Notes under the pieces: generated by a model
The model's input: the letters and a program-made list of their open reading frames with translations, nothing else
The model's database searches: none
What the model was told of the DNA's origin: nothing
Shown: positions 31,498-42,311 of the stretch, in pieces
How positions within the stretch are numbered: position 1 is the first letter of the stretch
Layout: each line of letters starts with the position of its first letter
Program-made: the position numbers and the translations under genes
DNA from: Petunia secreta
Taxonomy: Eukaryota; Streptophyta; Magnoliopsida; Solanales; Solanaceae
Assembly (NCBI GenBank): GCA_029990175.1
Contig: JARKIP010000033.1
Location: forward strand, 558,001 to 622,000
DNA: 64,000 nucleotides
Direction: 5' to 3'

Positions 31498-34070
31498 TCA
31501 TGACTTAGATTTTCGGCTAGGGCGTGCGGACACCCGACATCCTCCCATAGACCCGTCGGGCGAACCCTTTTGAATTGAATTCATAAAAATACACAAAAAA
31601 TCAACTTATTGATAAGAAAAAAGACCTAAAGAGATACGGACATAACTATAGATAAGTTGTGCAAAAGAAGTTACAGCTGACTACCCAATATACTAGGTTT
31701 AGGGCTATCCAGATAGACATCTAAGAATACAAATGAAGTATAAACATCTTCTGAAGGGAGAAAAATACAACTGAGATAATAAACATAAAATTGGTAGCCA
31801 TCCTAACAAAAGCTGGCTCACCCTGACAGCTGAAGTCGTCTTCGCTCCTCAACAACATGGCGACCTCAATCCTAGAGCGAACCTGCCGAAACAGAATAAA
31901 TAGACAAGAAACAAACAGGGGTGGATCGAAATGACTTAGTAAGTGGGGGCTGGCTAGCCACCTTGAAGAAGCAGATATGCTAGCCCAGTGAGAAGTTAAG
32001 CAGGTAAACCAAATTCACTTTATTACAACTATAAAAAGGAAGAGCCAGGCAATACCGGAAATACGTAAGGAACCATATACTCATAAAAAACCATGGACAT
32101 AAGATAGACTGAAATATAGAAGTAGCCCGAAACATATCCAAAACAAGAAATACATGACACATACAAAAAATATCACACTGCAATTACACAACACACAACA
32201 GCCAGTGCAGCGAAATGAAATGAATGCAGTATGATATAATAAGGTCACATGTGCCAAATGAATAGAGCGGAATCCTCATACTCCGGGGCGGAATCCTCCT
32301 ACTCTTAATATGATGCAAGGAGCAGAATCCTCCTGCTATTAGAGCGGAATCCTCCTACCCTCAATATGATGCAAGGAGCGAAATCCTCCTGCTCATAGGG
32401 CGGAATCCTCTTTCCCTCAGTATGATGCAAGGAGCGGAATCCTTCTACTCCTAGGGCGGAATTCTCCTACCCTCAATATGATACACGGAGCGGAATCCTC
32501 CTGCTCCTAGGGTAGAATCCTCCTACCCTTAATATGATGCAAGGAGCGGAATCCTCCTGCTCCTAAGGTGGAATCGTCGTATCCTAAATATGATGCAATC
32601 ATAACCCTTCACCGGCACGGGACTCTTATCGACTATCAGGAAGTATATACAATAATAACCGTTCACCGGCGCGTGAATCTCATCGACTACCGAGAAGTGT
32701 ATGACATAATAACCCTTCAACGGTGCAGGACCCTCATCGACTACCGGAAAGTATATGTCAAGCTCACAACAAGAGTAAAATACTTTTATGCTCAATGCAA
32801 TACCAACAACAGGGTATAAAATATAATATAAAATGTAAATCCAAAGCTAATGCATAATAAGTACGCTTATCGGAACCTACACACGTAAGGAACACGTGGT
32901 AGAATATCAACAAGGCCAAAGGCCATCAAAGAAATGGATAATATCACTTACCTTGTTCAAAAGTAAGCATTGCTACTCAACAACCGCTTTGTCCATTGGA
33001 TTCACTGCAAAAAGATCCCGCTATATTCAATAAGCAGAAAAATATATCAAATAAGGCTAAAAGCTTCAATCCTTATGTCTTAGAACAATACAGTCAGGAA
33101 CCCGACACCCGATTCGCATACACGATACGCATTCCAGGCCTACAAACATGGTTCAAAATCATATAATCAAATCCTAAATAAATTACATTTATGGGTTGTC
33201 CATAATTTCCTGAGTTCGAATATATAATCAATTCCTTTATCGGGGTCCAATTAACCCTTTAAACTATCAATTGAACTTATTAGAATGATGTCTAATATCC
33301 CGATTTCTACCGATAAAATATATTCAAACACACATAATAAACTGAAATAATAAATCAACATCATTACCTTGATTTTTCAGGGTGAAAATTCTATTTTTTT
33401 TCCTTCTCCTTTTCGTTTCCTTTCTCTATTTTCTTCCTTTTTTTTTTTCCGTTCTTGTGCGTTCTGTGTCTCTCGTTTCCTTGTTTTTCTCCTTTAGCAC
33501 TGCCTCCCATCATTTCCTTTTTTTTTTTTTAATTTTATTTTTTATGTTTTCCTTTTTCTTTCTTTTTTTTTTTTTTTTGGAAAACTTGCCTTCGTGATGA
33601 AAATATAAAATAGAACTCTACAAAGTTTGGAATGATCACAAATTTTGCATACAAGTTATACGGAAATTGTATGATATGCTCGCGAAGATGGAACTTGAAT
33701 CCGATTCCCGAAAATTAAGATAAGAATTAAACGGAAAAGATCAATTCTTAACTTTCGGGACTTTAGCGGAAACTATCTGAACGACCTCGTAATTTACTTC
33801 CAAAAGTTCACACATGTCACAAATGACTATACGAACCTAACGAAACTTTCAGATTTTGAATCGGAACTCATTCGCCAAAATCGAGTTCGAAAACCTCTTT
33901 TAAGATTTACCGACAACAAAAACTGAAACCTTTTTCCAATACCTGCCAAACAAAATCCGATTTAGCTCAAATTTTAGAGACATTTCCTAATAGACCTTAT
34001 GGAGATTTTAAGACTATCGGCACGCTAATCAGAGTCTTAACTCTCGAAATGACTGACCGAGATTGTTTCA
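31498..34070 (-). repeat. 5' LTR of the long-LTR gypsy, about 2.6 kb
   Basis: Plus-strand coordinates run from tgtcatgactta at the primer-site edge to gattgtttca at 34070. It contains the gcccgtcgggcgaaccc block near 31550, a 56-bp tandem array (32253-32620), an acacgtaaggaacacgtgg block, and a pyrimidine tract (33390-33575). The same LTR end occurs twice as fragments at 17519-17835. Confidence 0.85.
32253..32620. repeat. 56-bp tandem repeat inside the gypsy LTR
   Basis: The word tatgatgcaagg (or a one-base variant) occurs at 32309, 32365, 32421, 32477, 32533 and 32589, exactly 56 bp apart. Each unit also holds two gcggaatcctcctgctcc / cctacc half-units, so the 56-bp unit is itself built of two related halves. 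In the other LTR, only copies at 26865, 26921 and 26977 remain, again exactly 56 bp apart. Confidence 0.95.
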
Positions 34071-34256
34071 CTAGAAGATTGTGAACACTAAGGCGGTGGG
34101 ATGTATACCTTGCGTCCTACGTCTGCGCCGGCTGAACGGAAATGGCGCAAGGAGCGGGCATGTATCCTTTGTGCCTGGTGACTTGTATGTTAAGTCTAGT
34201 CTCGTCAGCTGGACTCGTATCCCCATAATAATAGGTGGCGTATTTTTAACCACACA
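34071..34256 (-). mobile_element. Tat-like gypsy LTR fragment
   Basis: The blocks aaggcggtgggatgtatacc, gcgccggctgaacgg, gtgacttgtatg, ctggactcgtatcccc and aataataggtggcg match the LTR at 54307-54784 in the same orientation. In element direction it starts tgtgtggtt at 34256. Only the first about 180 bp of the LTR is present; the other end abuts the long-LTR gypsy at 34070. Confidence 0.8.
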
Positions 34257-34275
34257 GTCAGTCCCCCCAATTGAT
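34257..34275 (-). other. Polypurine tract of the Tat-like fragment
   Basis: Minus strand reads attggggggactgac directly before the LTR start tgtgtgg. The same ggggggac core precedes the LTRs at 59567 and 44796. Confidence 0.75.
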
Positions 34276-34279
34276 GAGT

Positions 34280-35044
34280 TGATAAGGGGAAAACCATGGA
34301 AGCGATAAAAGTAAAGATAAAGCGAGACGCAACTTAAACAACTTACGAGGTAGCACCAAAGAACGATGTTTTGATACACCCTCGTTCTAGTCAAGTAGAA
34401 CCTACACTGCGAAACTATCCTCAAGAGACACCCGGCTCTCGCAAATAGAATCATCAAGGAGGATTGAAGGTCAACTTGGATTCTTCCAATTGATTTCAAG
34501 TCAAAACAATACAAGCTTTTTGAGAGCAAGTCACTTTAATATTTTTGTTCGAGGTATGTTGAAGACATAAATGAGCTAAGGAGTGTATTTATCGCACTCT
34601 TTTACAATGTTATGAATGTCTAAAAACCCCTAGCTAGGTTGAAATACAATAGAACAGTTAGGGCTAAAATAGGTAGTTCAGACAAAAAATTGTGAAAATC
34701 AGCAGAGTAGGCGCTCGTCCTAAATCAAGGCGCTCCGCCATGTGGATCCACTAACCAAGTCAGTGTGTTGCTGAGGCGCTCTGCCTCCTTGGTCAGGCGC
34801 TCCGCCTGGCTGTCAGGCGCACCTCCTGGGCGCTTCACTTCGAGGCGCACCTCCTGGGTCTAGGCGCTCTGCCTGGCCCTGAAGCGTAGGTGTTCCTCCT
34901 TCAATCGAGCTAAATTGTATGATCTTCAAATTATCTCCGGAGCTCGTATTATCAAAGCCCTTATGAATTAAGTACAAATGAGCATCATGGATTGCCTTGG
35001 CTTGGCTTCCAGTAAAGGGCCTTGTAGTGGTTTTCCCTGCCTCA
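34280..35044 (-). repeat. 3' LTR of gypsy element A
   Basis: In element orientation it starts tgaggcagggaaaacc right after the purine tract aaggggagga, and ends ttccccttatca. It shares almost all blocks with the LTR at 51121-51851 (opposite orientation), including ggcaatccatgatgctcatt and tgattttcacaattttt-type words. It contains repeated GC-rich words of the type aggcgctccgcc (34710-34880). Confidence 0.85.
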
Positions 35045-36387
35045 TCCTCCCCTTCTTGAGAAGATTTTGTCCTCGAAATTAAGGCGTCATCCTCCACGAC
35101 ATCATCACCTACATCAAAAGGAGTCAAGTCACTAACAAATTAAGGATTTGAAACATTGTACTCACCGGGTAAATCGATCACATAGGCATTGTTGTTGATC
35201 TTTGAGAGCACTTGGAATGGTCTATCTCCTCAGGGTGCCAACTTCCTCTTCCTAAGGTTTGGAAACCTCTATTTGCGGAAATGCACTCACACCCAATCTC
35301 CTTTCTTGAGTTCCAACTTCTTCCTTCCCTTGTTCTTCTTGAAGGCCACTTTTGCATAGGCTTCCTCCAAGCTCTTCCTTGCCTTGGCATGGATTTCAAG
35401 CATTGCCTTAGCTCGGGTTTTACCTTCAAAACTAACAACCATATCCTTGGGCAAAGGGGTTAGATCAAGTGGAATCAAAGGATTAAAACCTTAGACGCAC
35501 TCAAATGTAGTCATGCTAATCATGCTATGCAATGTACGGTTATATGCAAACTCCATAAGAGGCAACTTTTCAACCTAAGTCCCGGCCTAACCTCGGGTCA
35601 GAGCTCTAAGTAGAGCACCCAAAGTTCGGTTCACCACCACGGTTTGACCATCTGTTTGAGGGTGGTGGGACGTAGAGAACAACAACTTGGTGCCAAGAGC
35701 ACCCCAAAGACATCTCCAAAAATGACTAAGGAACTAAGAGTCCCTCTTACTCATAATTGTTTGAGGCACACCATGCAATTTTAACACATGATCAATGAAC
35801 AAAGAAGCTACATGTGCATCATGACTCTTTTTACAAGGAATAAAGTGATCCATTTTGGAGAACCTATCCACGACAACATAAATGCTATCATGTCCCCCCT
35901 TAGACCGTGGCAATCCCATAACAAACTCTATAGAAATATCCATCTAGCAAGGGGAGTATGCAAACCATGGGATTAGATTTGGACTTAGTATGCTTGCAAT
36001 CCAAGCAAGTTTTGGAAAGTCTCTCAAATTGCAATCCCTTCTTTGGCTAATGGAATTTCTCCATGAGAATGGCCAAGGTTTTGTTTCTACCAAAGTGACC
36101 TATCAAGCCCCCACAATGTGCTTCATGAACAAGCAACTCCCTCCATGAGGACTCGGGCACACAGACTCTACAAGTCTTAAATATATAGCCATCAACCCAT
36201 TGGACTTCTCAACTCTTTCTCCCTTTTCAAGAGCTTCAAGAATACTTTTTAGCTTAGGGTCATGAGCATATATCAATTTAATACTGTCAAAACCCATGAG
36301 CTTGGAAGCAAGAGTAGTGGCAAGAGCAAACTTTCGAGAAAGTGCATCGGCCACAACATTGTCTTTCCCTTTCTTGTAATGAATCAC
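34813..36387 (-). pseudogene. Integrase and C-terminal tail of gypsy element A, broken
   Basis: Pieces in order: KKGKDNVVADALSRKF (end of RNase H, 36387), SISIEF-like ISIEFVMGLPRSKGGHDSIY and VVVDRFSKMDHFIPC (35734-35943, integrase core with its first aspartate), HGVPQTIMSKRDS, where the second catalytic aspartate of SDRD appears to be lysine, then in other frames HPQTDGQT, NKGRKKLELKKGDWV and a final VSDLTPFDVGDDVVED tail. The final frame runs through the purine tract and on into the LTR to 34813 (TTTRPFTGSQAKAIHDAH). Several stops and shifts interrupt it. Confidence 0.85.
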
Positions 36388-37503
36388 ATAGGGAAAAAAC
36401 TCAACGAACTCAACCCATTAGGCATGTCTCTTGTTCAAATTCTCTTGGCCTCTAAGATGCTTGAGTGACTCATGGGTACTTTTGATCACAAATTTCCTAG
36501 GCCATAGATAGTGTTGCTAATGAGCTAGAGCTCTCACAAGGGCATACAACTCCTTGTCATACGTAGAGTAATTCAAGGTTGCACCCTTCAGCTTTTCACT
36601 AAAGTAGGCAATAGGTTTTCTCCCCCAAAACCCGCCCCTGAGGCATCACATTCAACCTCAAATGCCTTTCCAAAGTCGGGCAATTGCAACAAAGGGGCGG
36701 CACTAAACCTACTTTTTAACTCTTGGAAATCCTTCTCTTGAGGCTCTCCCCACAGAAAGGCCTTGTCTTTCTTCACCAACTCGGTGAGTGGTGCGGCAAT
36801 GGTGCTAAAGCCCCTAACAAAGCGCCTATAGAAACTAGCAAGGCTATGGAAACTCCTCAAATGAGATACGGTGGTTGGAGTAGGCCAATCTCTAATGGCT
36901 TCAACTTTGGACTCATCAACCTCTACACCATTTGCACTAACAACAAACCTAAGAAAGACAACCTTTTCAACACAAAGGCACACTTTTTAAAGTTGGCATA
37001 GAGCTTTTCGGCTCTTAGCACTTCAAGAACTTAACTCAAGTTGCCCACATGGTCATCTATTGATTTTTTGATATATATCAAGATATCATCAAAATAGACG
37101 ACCACAAACTTGTTGATAAATGGCTTTAAGACATGGTCCATCAATCGTATGAAAGTGCTAGGTGCGTTGGAGAGGCCAAAAGGCATCACCAACCATTCAT
37201 AGAGACCAAACTTGTTCTTGAATGCGGTTTTACACTCATCACCCGGCTTCATCTCAATTTGGTGGTAGCCGGACCTAAGATCTATCTTGGTAAGACACTA
37301 GAATCACTCAATTCATCATGCATGTCATCAAGTCTAGGAATGAGATGACGATACTTTACTGTTATCTTGTTGATCGCACGACAATCAATACACATCCTCC
37401 ATGTCCCGTCCTTCTTTGACACAAGAATGACTGGTACGACACACAGACTCAAGCTTTCACGAACCAAGAATTTGTTGAGCAACTCATCCACTTTATTTTG
37501 CAA
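36388..37503 (-). pseudogene. Reverse transcriptase and RNase H of gypsy element A
   Basis: Reads VDELLNKFLVRESLSLC, VSKKDGTWRMCIDCRAIN, then after a break CKTAFKNKFGLYEWLVMPFG, LSNAPSTFIRLMDHVL and VVVYFDDILIY, the RT active site. RNase H follows: DWPTPTTVSHLRSFHSLAS, FYRRFVRGFS and FEVECDASGAGFGG with its first aspartate kept. At least two frameshifts and stops occur. It copies RNA into DNA in active relatives. Confidence 0.9.
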
Positions 37504-38466
37504 CTATTTTGTATCTTCGGGATTGCTCCTATAGATCGACTTGTTTGGGATTTGGGACTCCGGGACAAAATCAATTTGGTGTTCAATCCCCCTTAAAGGA
37601 GGAAGTGCACTTGGCATATCTTCTAGGAATATGTCCTCAAATACCTTCAAGACATTCTCAATAGCACTAGGCAAAGGGTTAAGGTTAGGAAAATAATCAT
37701 AATCGGAATTTAGAACCATACCTTTGTGCACTAGGCAAATGAGCATTTTGGTACCATAATTACCTCTCAAGTACTCACCCGGTCGCATCATGGCACAAAT
37801 GTTACCAGTGATAGATGGTGGAGTGGTAGGGCTCTCGGCCAAAGGCTTAGTCACCACAACGGACTTAGCTTTTGCCGCTTCTTTCAACTCCCTCATGCTC
37901 CTATAATCATCACTCACTTGTTTAGGCATCAAGGGCTTGAGCACATATTTCTTACCCTCATGTTTGACCGTGTAAGTGTTGGCTCGGCCATCATGTACCA
38001 CACTCCTATCATATTGCCAAGGCCTACCAAACAAAAGGTTGCAAGCTTGCATTGGCACCACATCAAACATTAGCTTGTCTTGATAGTTCCCAATCTTGAA
38101 CTTTATCAAGACTTGCTTCACCACCTTCAACTCCCCACATTCGCTCAACCATTGTAATCGATTGGGGTTTGAGTGTTTAAGGGTAGGCAATTTCAATTGT
38201 GAAACCAAAGTTTGGCTTACCACATTAGCACAACTACCCGAATCAAGAATCATGGAGCACACTTGTCCCTTCACCCTACACCTAGTATGGAACAAGTTCT
38301 CCCTTTGCACATCTACCTCCTCCTCACTCAACATGGCACTCAAAATACGATGTACCACTAAGAACATGCTAGGGTTATCACCCTCCGACGCATCCTCTTC
38401 TCCTTCAACTACCTCACCATCCTCAGCGACCCCTCCCTTGGGCTCACTTTCCTCCTTATACACCAA
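37504..38466 (-). CDS. Protease region of gypsy element A, uninterrupted 320 codons
   Basis: This is the longest open frame in the window. It contains SMILDSGSCANVVSQTLV, an aspartic protease site (D-S-G), then FDVVPMQACNLLFGRPWQYD, the usual flap and LLGRPW block, and ends with IDFVPESQIPNKSIYRSN, the lead-in to RT. The stop just after EDTK (37504) separates it from RT; the missing residue there is normally part of a continuous polyprotein. It sits in a damaged element, so I do not think it makes a useful product. Confidence 0.8.
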   Translation of the reverse strand: MVYKEESEPKGGVAEDGEVVEGEEDASEGDNPSMFLVVHRILSAMLSEEEVDVQRENLFHTRCRVKGQVCSMILDSGSCANVVSQTLVSQLKLPTLKHSNPNRLQWLSECGELKVVKQVLIKFKIGNYQDKLMFDVVPMQACNLLFGRPWQYDRSVVHDGRANTYTVKHEGKKYVLKPLMPKQVSDDYRSMRELKEAAKAKSVVVTKPLAESPTTPPSITGNICAMMRPGEYLRGNYGTKMLICLVHKGMVLNSDYDYFPNLNPLPSAIENVLKVFEDIFLEDMPSALPPLRGIEHQIDFVPESQIPNKSIYRSNPEDTK

Positions 38467-39187
38467 CCATCATCCATGATTATCATTGTTTTTCGGGTGG
38501 GGCGATCTTTGGCAAAGTGGCCATAGCCTTTACACTTGCTACATTGAAAAGTAGAAGAAGAAGGAGTATTTAATTGAGTTTTAGAGTTACCTCCCATTTC
38601 TTTGAAGTCACTTCTTGGAGTAGCCTTCTCAAAAGGCTTCTTCGCATCACGACTTCCACTAGCACCACTTGTGTTTGGATTTTTCCATTCTTTGGTCGAG
38701 TCATTGGAGTAGAAGTAGTACTCCTATAGCGAGGAGCTTTCTCCTCCTTGAGCCACTTTTCGGCTTCAACCGCGGCATCACAAACATCTTGAAGAGATTG
38801 AAAGATGTGTTGCCTCAATTGAGAAGCAATCTCCTGGCTCAAACCATTCTTGATTTGGATGATAGCTTGCTCATCATCTTCCGTTTCCATGTCAAGGGCC
38901 ATTCGGTTCTTCTCAAACTCGTTGAAGTATTCGTCAACCGATTTGAAGCCTTGTCTCAACTCATAAAGCCTCTTGAGTTGTTCTTGCCTATACTTGGGTG
39001 TAACATATTTGGTGCTCATCACCTCTTTCAATTCTTCCCAAGCAATGTTCACGGGCATCCCAACTCTTCTTCTTGATCTCTTGATGGATTCCCACCATGT
39101 GGAAGCATATAACTCAAATGAAGCAATGGCATAAGCGGCTTTCTTCACCAACTCCAATTGAACCTTCCACTCTAAGAAGTTCTCCTG
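38409..39187 (-). pseudogene. gag of gypsy element A, N-terminus missing
   Basis: The frame 38570-39157 reads WWESIKRSRRRVG, WEELKEVMSTKYVTPKY, LKRLYELRQGFKSVDEYFNE and EDDEQAIIQIKNGL, typical retrotransposon gag. Upstream to 39187 lies ENFLEWKVQLELVKK. A second frame (38409-38597) has FQCSKCKGYGHFAKDR, a CCHC zinc knuckle whose last cysteine is arginine. The junction at about 39187 is with unrelated DNA. Confidence 0.9.
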
Positions 39188-39427
39188 ATGATATGAAAAT
39201 TAAAGACACAAAATGAAAAGAACAAGAAGTAAAGCAAGACCCAATTGATTAGGGGAAAATTAAGGAAATGGATTAGGGAAGAATAACCTAATCACCCCCT
39301 TAATTGCCTAAAAAAAAGAACCAATACTAATTGATCCTCAATTAGTAGAATCTAATTGCAAATCAATGATTAAAGCATCAACTGTAGATAACTCAAATTC
39401 AATAAACCAGCCATTTAGCATCAAAGA
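39188..39427. other. Junction DNA between gypsy A and the third copia
   Basis: About 240 bp with no recognisable element; AT-rich, with words such as aattgattaggg and ctcaattagtagaatc. Confidence 0.4.
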
Positions 39428-40722
39428 CTGGGTCATGCACCATTTGAAGCTTTGAAGAAAATCGACAGACTCAAGCAGCTCAAGCTGAAGGAACATCATC
39501 ATTGTCCAGTTTGTCCTCTATCTAGACAGACTAGGAACTCATTTCCTATCAGCTTAACTAGAAGTCGAGCTGCTTTTTATCTTGTACATGCTGATGTTTG
39601 GGGACCCTTTAGGGTGCCCACTCATAGTGGTAAAAGGTACTTCTTGAAAGTAGTGGATGACTACTCTAGGTTTACTTGATTTTCTTGATGAATACCAAAG
39701 ATGAAACTTTTTGGCTCCTTAAGTCTTTTATCTCTATGGTTAATACTCAGTTTGCAAATTGCATTAAGGTTCTCAGAACAGATAATGGATCAGAATTCTT
39801 TAACTCCGACTTGAGCACCTTGTTGAACAACAGTGGCATAGTGCATCAGAGTTCATGTGTTTATACCCCTTAACAAAATGGTGTTGTTGAGAAGAAGCAC
39901 AGACACATCTTAGAGATAGCTAGAGCACTTAGGTTTCAGAGTGGTGTGCCTTTGAAGTTTTGGGGTGAATGTGCAGAGACAGCAGTATATGTCATTAATA
40001 GGTTGCCTTCCATTTCTCTTAAGGGTGTATCTCCTTACGAAATGTTCTACAAAAGGGCCCCTTCCCTTGATCATTTCAGGGTGTTTAGATGTTTTTGTTA
40101 CTCAGTTCATGTCAAGAGACAGGATAAGTTCTCCTCTAGAGGCATGCCAGCAGTGTTCATGGGCTATTCTCCTACTCAAAAGGGGTATAAGATGTATGAT
40201 TGGGAATCTAAGCAATTTATATTCAGTCGAGATGTTCTGTTTCATGAAAATCTCTTTCCTTTTAAACATATGAAGGACACATACAGTCCTGTATTTCCAG
40301 TCATGGATCATAGTGCACCAGACCCTCAGGATGATTCCATTCCATGGTATTCTCTTGATCAACTGCCCCTTCAATCACCTGCAGTTACATACTCAGAGGA
40401 ACAACATCATGTCATTCCTATGGTACCAATTACACAGCCTCCATTACCAGTTTCAACTGCTCCAGCTGCCTCATCTAGACCTCAAAGAACAGCTGGTCCT
40501 CCTAAGTGGCTTCAAGACTATATCACTGTGCCTAAGAAACATTCCTCTAACAATGCTCGTCCCTATCCTATATCAGCTCATGTGACTTATGATAGTTTTT
40601 CACCAGCTTATGCAGCCTGCTTAGTGGCTCAATCTGCTGATGTGGAGCCAAAGCACTTTCAAGCTGCTTCAAAAGACAGTAGATGGATTGAGGCTATGAG
40701 TCAAGAAATTCAAGCCCTGTAA
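39428..40722 (+). pseudogene. copia integrase with C-terminal linker
   Basis: Reads CPVCPLSRQTRNSFP (zinc-binding end), YLVHADVWGPFRVP (first D), VLRTDNGSEFFNSD (second D) and QNGVVEKKHRHILE (E), so the DDE triad is complete. VSPYEMFYKRAPSLDHFRVF and a Pro/Ser-rich linker follow. A lost base near 39677 shifts the frame in the YSRFT-IFLMNTKDETF stretch. TAA at 39871 replaces a glutamine codon, and the frame stops at 40720. The first codons come from inside the protein, so the start is not a true start. Confidence 0.9.
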
Positions 40723-41523
40723 GACAACAACACCTGAGAGATAGTTGATCAGCCTAAAGGGAAGCATGCCATAGGCTGTCGCTGGGTCTATAAGATCAAA
40801 TATAAAGCCAGTGGTGAGGTTCAATGGTTTAAAGCTAGACTAGTAGCCAAAGGCTACAGTCAGAAAGAAGGCTTAGACTACAAGGAGACTTTTTCCCCTG
40901 TGGCTAAAATGGTGACTGTCAGGGCTGTTATACCAGTTGCAGCTTCCACACACTGGTCCATCTACCAAATGGATGTTTACAATGCTTTTCTGCAGGGTGA
41001 CTTACATGAAGAGGTTTACATGCAGCTTCCTCAAGGCTTAGGCATTCAGAGGGGCACCACTAAAGTATGCAGATTCAAGAAATCACTGTATGGCCTTAAG
41101 AAGGCCTCTAGGCAGTGGAATCTAAAGCTGGTGGAAGCACTCAAGGAATTAGGCTTCATTCAAAGTCATTTTGATTACTCATTTTTCACAAAGCAAACAG
41201 GATCAGACTTGGTGGTGATCCTAGTTTATATGGATGACCTGTTGGTAACTGGCAACACTGACAGCTTGATACAAGAAACAAGGGCAAAGCTGCAACAAAA
41301 ATTTAAGACGAAAGACCTAGGTGAACGGAAGTTCTTTCTGGGCATTGAGTTTGCCAGAAGCAAAGAGGGAATACTAATGAATCAAAGGAAGCATGCACTT
41401 GAGCTCATAGCAGATTCAGACCTAGGGGGAGCTAAGCCATCAGCTACAGCACTTGAATTCAATCATAGGCTGACCTCAAGAGATTATGATGAGTTTATAC
41501 ATAGACTCTATTGGGAAAAATGA
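40723..41523 (+). pseudogene. copia reverse transcriptase
   Basis: After an early TGA at 40735 the frame runs open: CRWVYKIKYKASGEVQWF, ARLVAKGYSQKEGLDY, QMDVYNAFLQGDLHEEVYM (first D), KSLYGLKKASRQW and LVVILVYMDDLLVTG with both aspartates, KTKDLGERKFFLGIEFAR. The catalytic residues are intact. The frame ends at 41521; RNase H continues in another frame. Confidence 0.95.
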
Positions 41524-42311
41524 AGATAAGCTGCTTGTCAATGCATAACCATATAAAAAGACTGGTAGGAAGACTATTAAACCTTACCATGACTAGACCT
41601 GACATAGCATTCACAGTTCAGGAGTTGAGTCAGTACATGCACAGGCCAAAGGAATCTCACATGGGTGCAGCATTAAGGGTGGTGAAGTACATTAAAAATG
41701 CACCAGGACTGTGGCTGCTGATGAATTCAGGAAATACACATACTCTGAGTGCCTATTGTGACTCAGATTGGGCAGCATGCCATGAGTCAAGGAGATTAGT
41801 CACTGGATATGTGGTGATGTTTGGAAGTTCCTTAGTGTCATGGAAGTCAAAAAAAGAGGAAAACGTATCCAGAAGTTCAGGTGAGGCAAAGATTAGAAGT
41901 ATGGCTTCTACTGTGGTTGAACTCATATGGTTTGTAAGACTGTTCAAGGAATTGGGGGTCAGAGTATTGCAACCTGTAGCGTTGCATTGTGATAGTAAAG
42001 CTTCGATCCAGGTTGACGCTAACCCAATCTTCCATGAGAGGACCAAGCACATTGACATAGACTGTCATTTTGTGAGGGAAAGACTGTTAAATGGGATGAT
42101 CAGGACATATCATGTGAACACTAAGGAGCAGGTAGCAGATTTATTGACTAAGGGTCTGGGACGAGCTCAGCACTACTATTTGCTTGACAAACTGGGATTG
42201 AAAGATATCTTTACACCCTCCAGTTTGAGGGGTAGTGTTGAGAATGCTGAGCCCAAGTCAGCATTAATTGTTGAGTCAGCTTTAACCAATTCAGTTAGAG
42301 AGTGTAGTTAG
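41511..42311 (+). pseudogene. copia RNase H
   Basis: 266 codons open: VGRLLNLTMTRPDIAFTVQ, AYCDSDWAACHESRRLVTGY (first D), WKSKKEENVSRSSGEAKIRS, HCDSKASIQVDANPIFHERT, KHIDIDCHFVRERL and VADLLTKGLG. This is the full copia RNase H order. The frame then runs past the purine tract into the LTR to 42311, an artefact of position. A frameshift separates it from RT. Confidence 0.95.

Larger units (their letters stand above)
26865..34070 (-). mobile_element. Ty3/gypsy element with long repeat-bearing LTRs, internally deleted
   Basis: On the minus strand the order is 5' LTR (31498-34070), primer site (31479-31497), gag (29930-31298), a pol remnant (about 28985-29230), polypurine tract (28462-28473) and a left-truncated 3' LTR (26865-28461). 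The interior is only about 3 kb, with protease, RT and most of integrase missing. From the shared 1.5 kb the LTRs are clearly alike but differ by many changes, so the insertion is old. Confidence 0.85.
34280..39187 (-). mobile_element. Ty3/gypsy element A (gag-PR-RT-RH-IN), 5' end missing
   Basis: The minus strand holds gag, zinc knuckle, protease, RT, RNase H and integrase followed by the 3' LTR (34280-35044). The order RT-RH-IN is gypsy order. The 5' LTR, leader and gag N-terminus are missing beyond 39187, yet a second copy of the same family at 51121-53451 has just those parts. Domain style (gag with LYELRQG, short spacer to LTR) suggests a chromovirus-like lineage, not proven. Confidence 0.9.

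Noticed and set aside
32253..32620. CRISPR or centromeric satellite
   Set aside because: Only six units of 56 bp lying inside an LTR; a centromeric satellite would form far longer arrays.
34071..34529. 152-codon minus-strand frame
   Set aside because: It spans the join between a Tat-like LTR fragment and a family A LTR, so it is an accident of two non-coding pieces.
35178..35438. 86-codon minus frame
   Set aside because: Out-of-frame reading of the integrase C-terminal region; the real frame there is 35287-35478 (NKGRKKLELKKGDWV).
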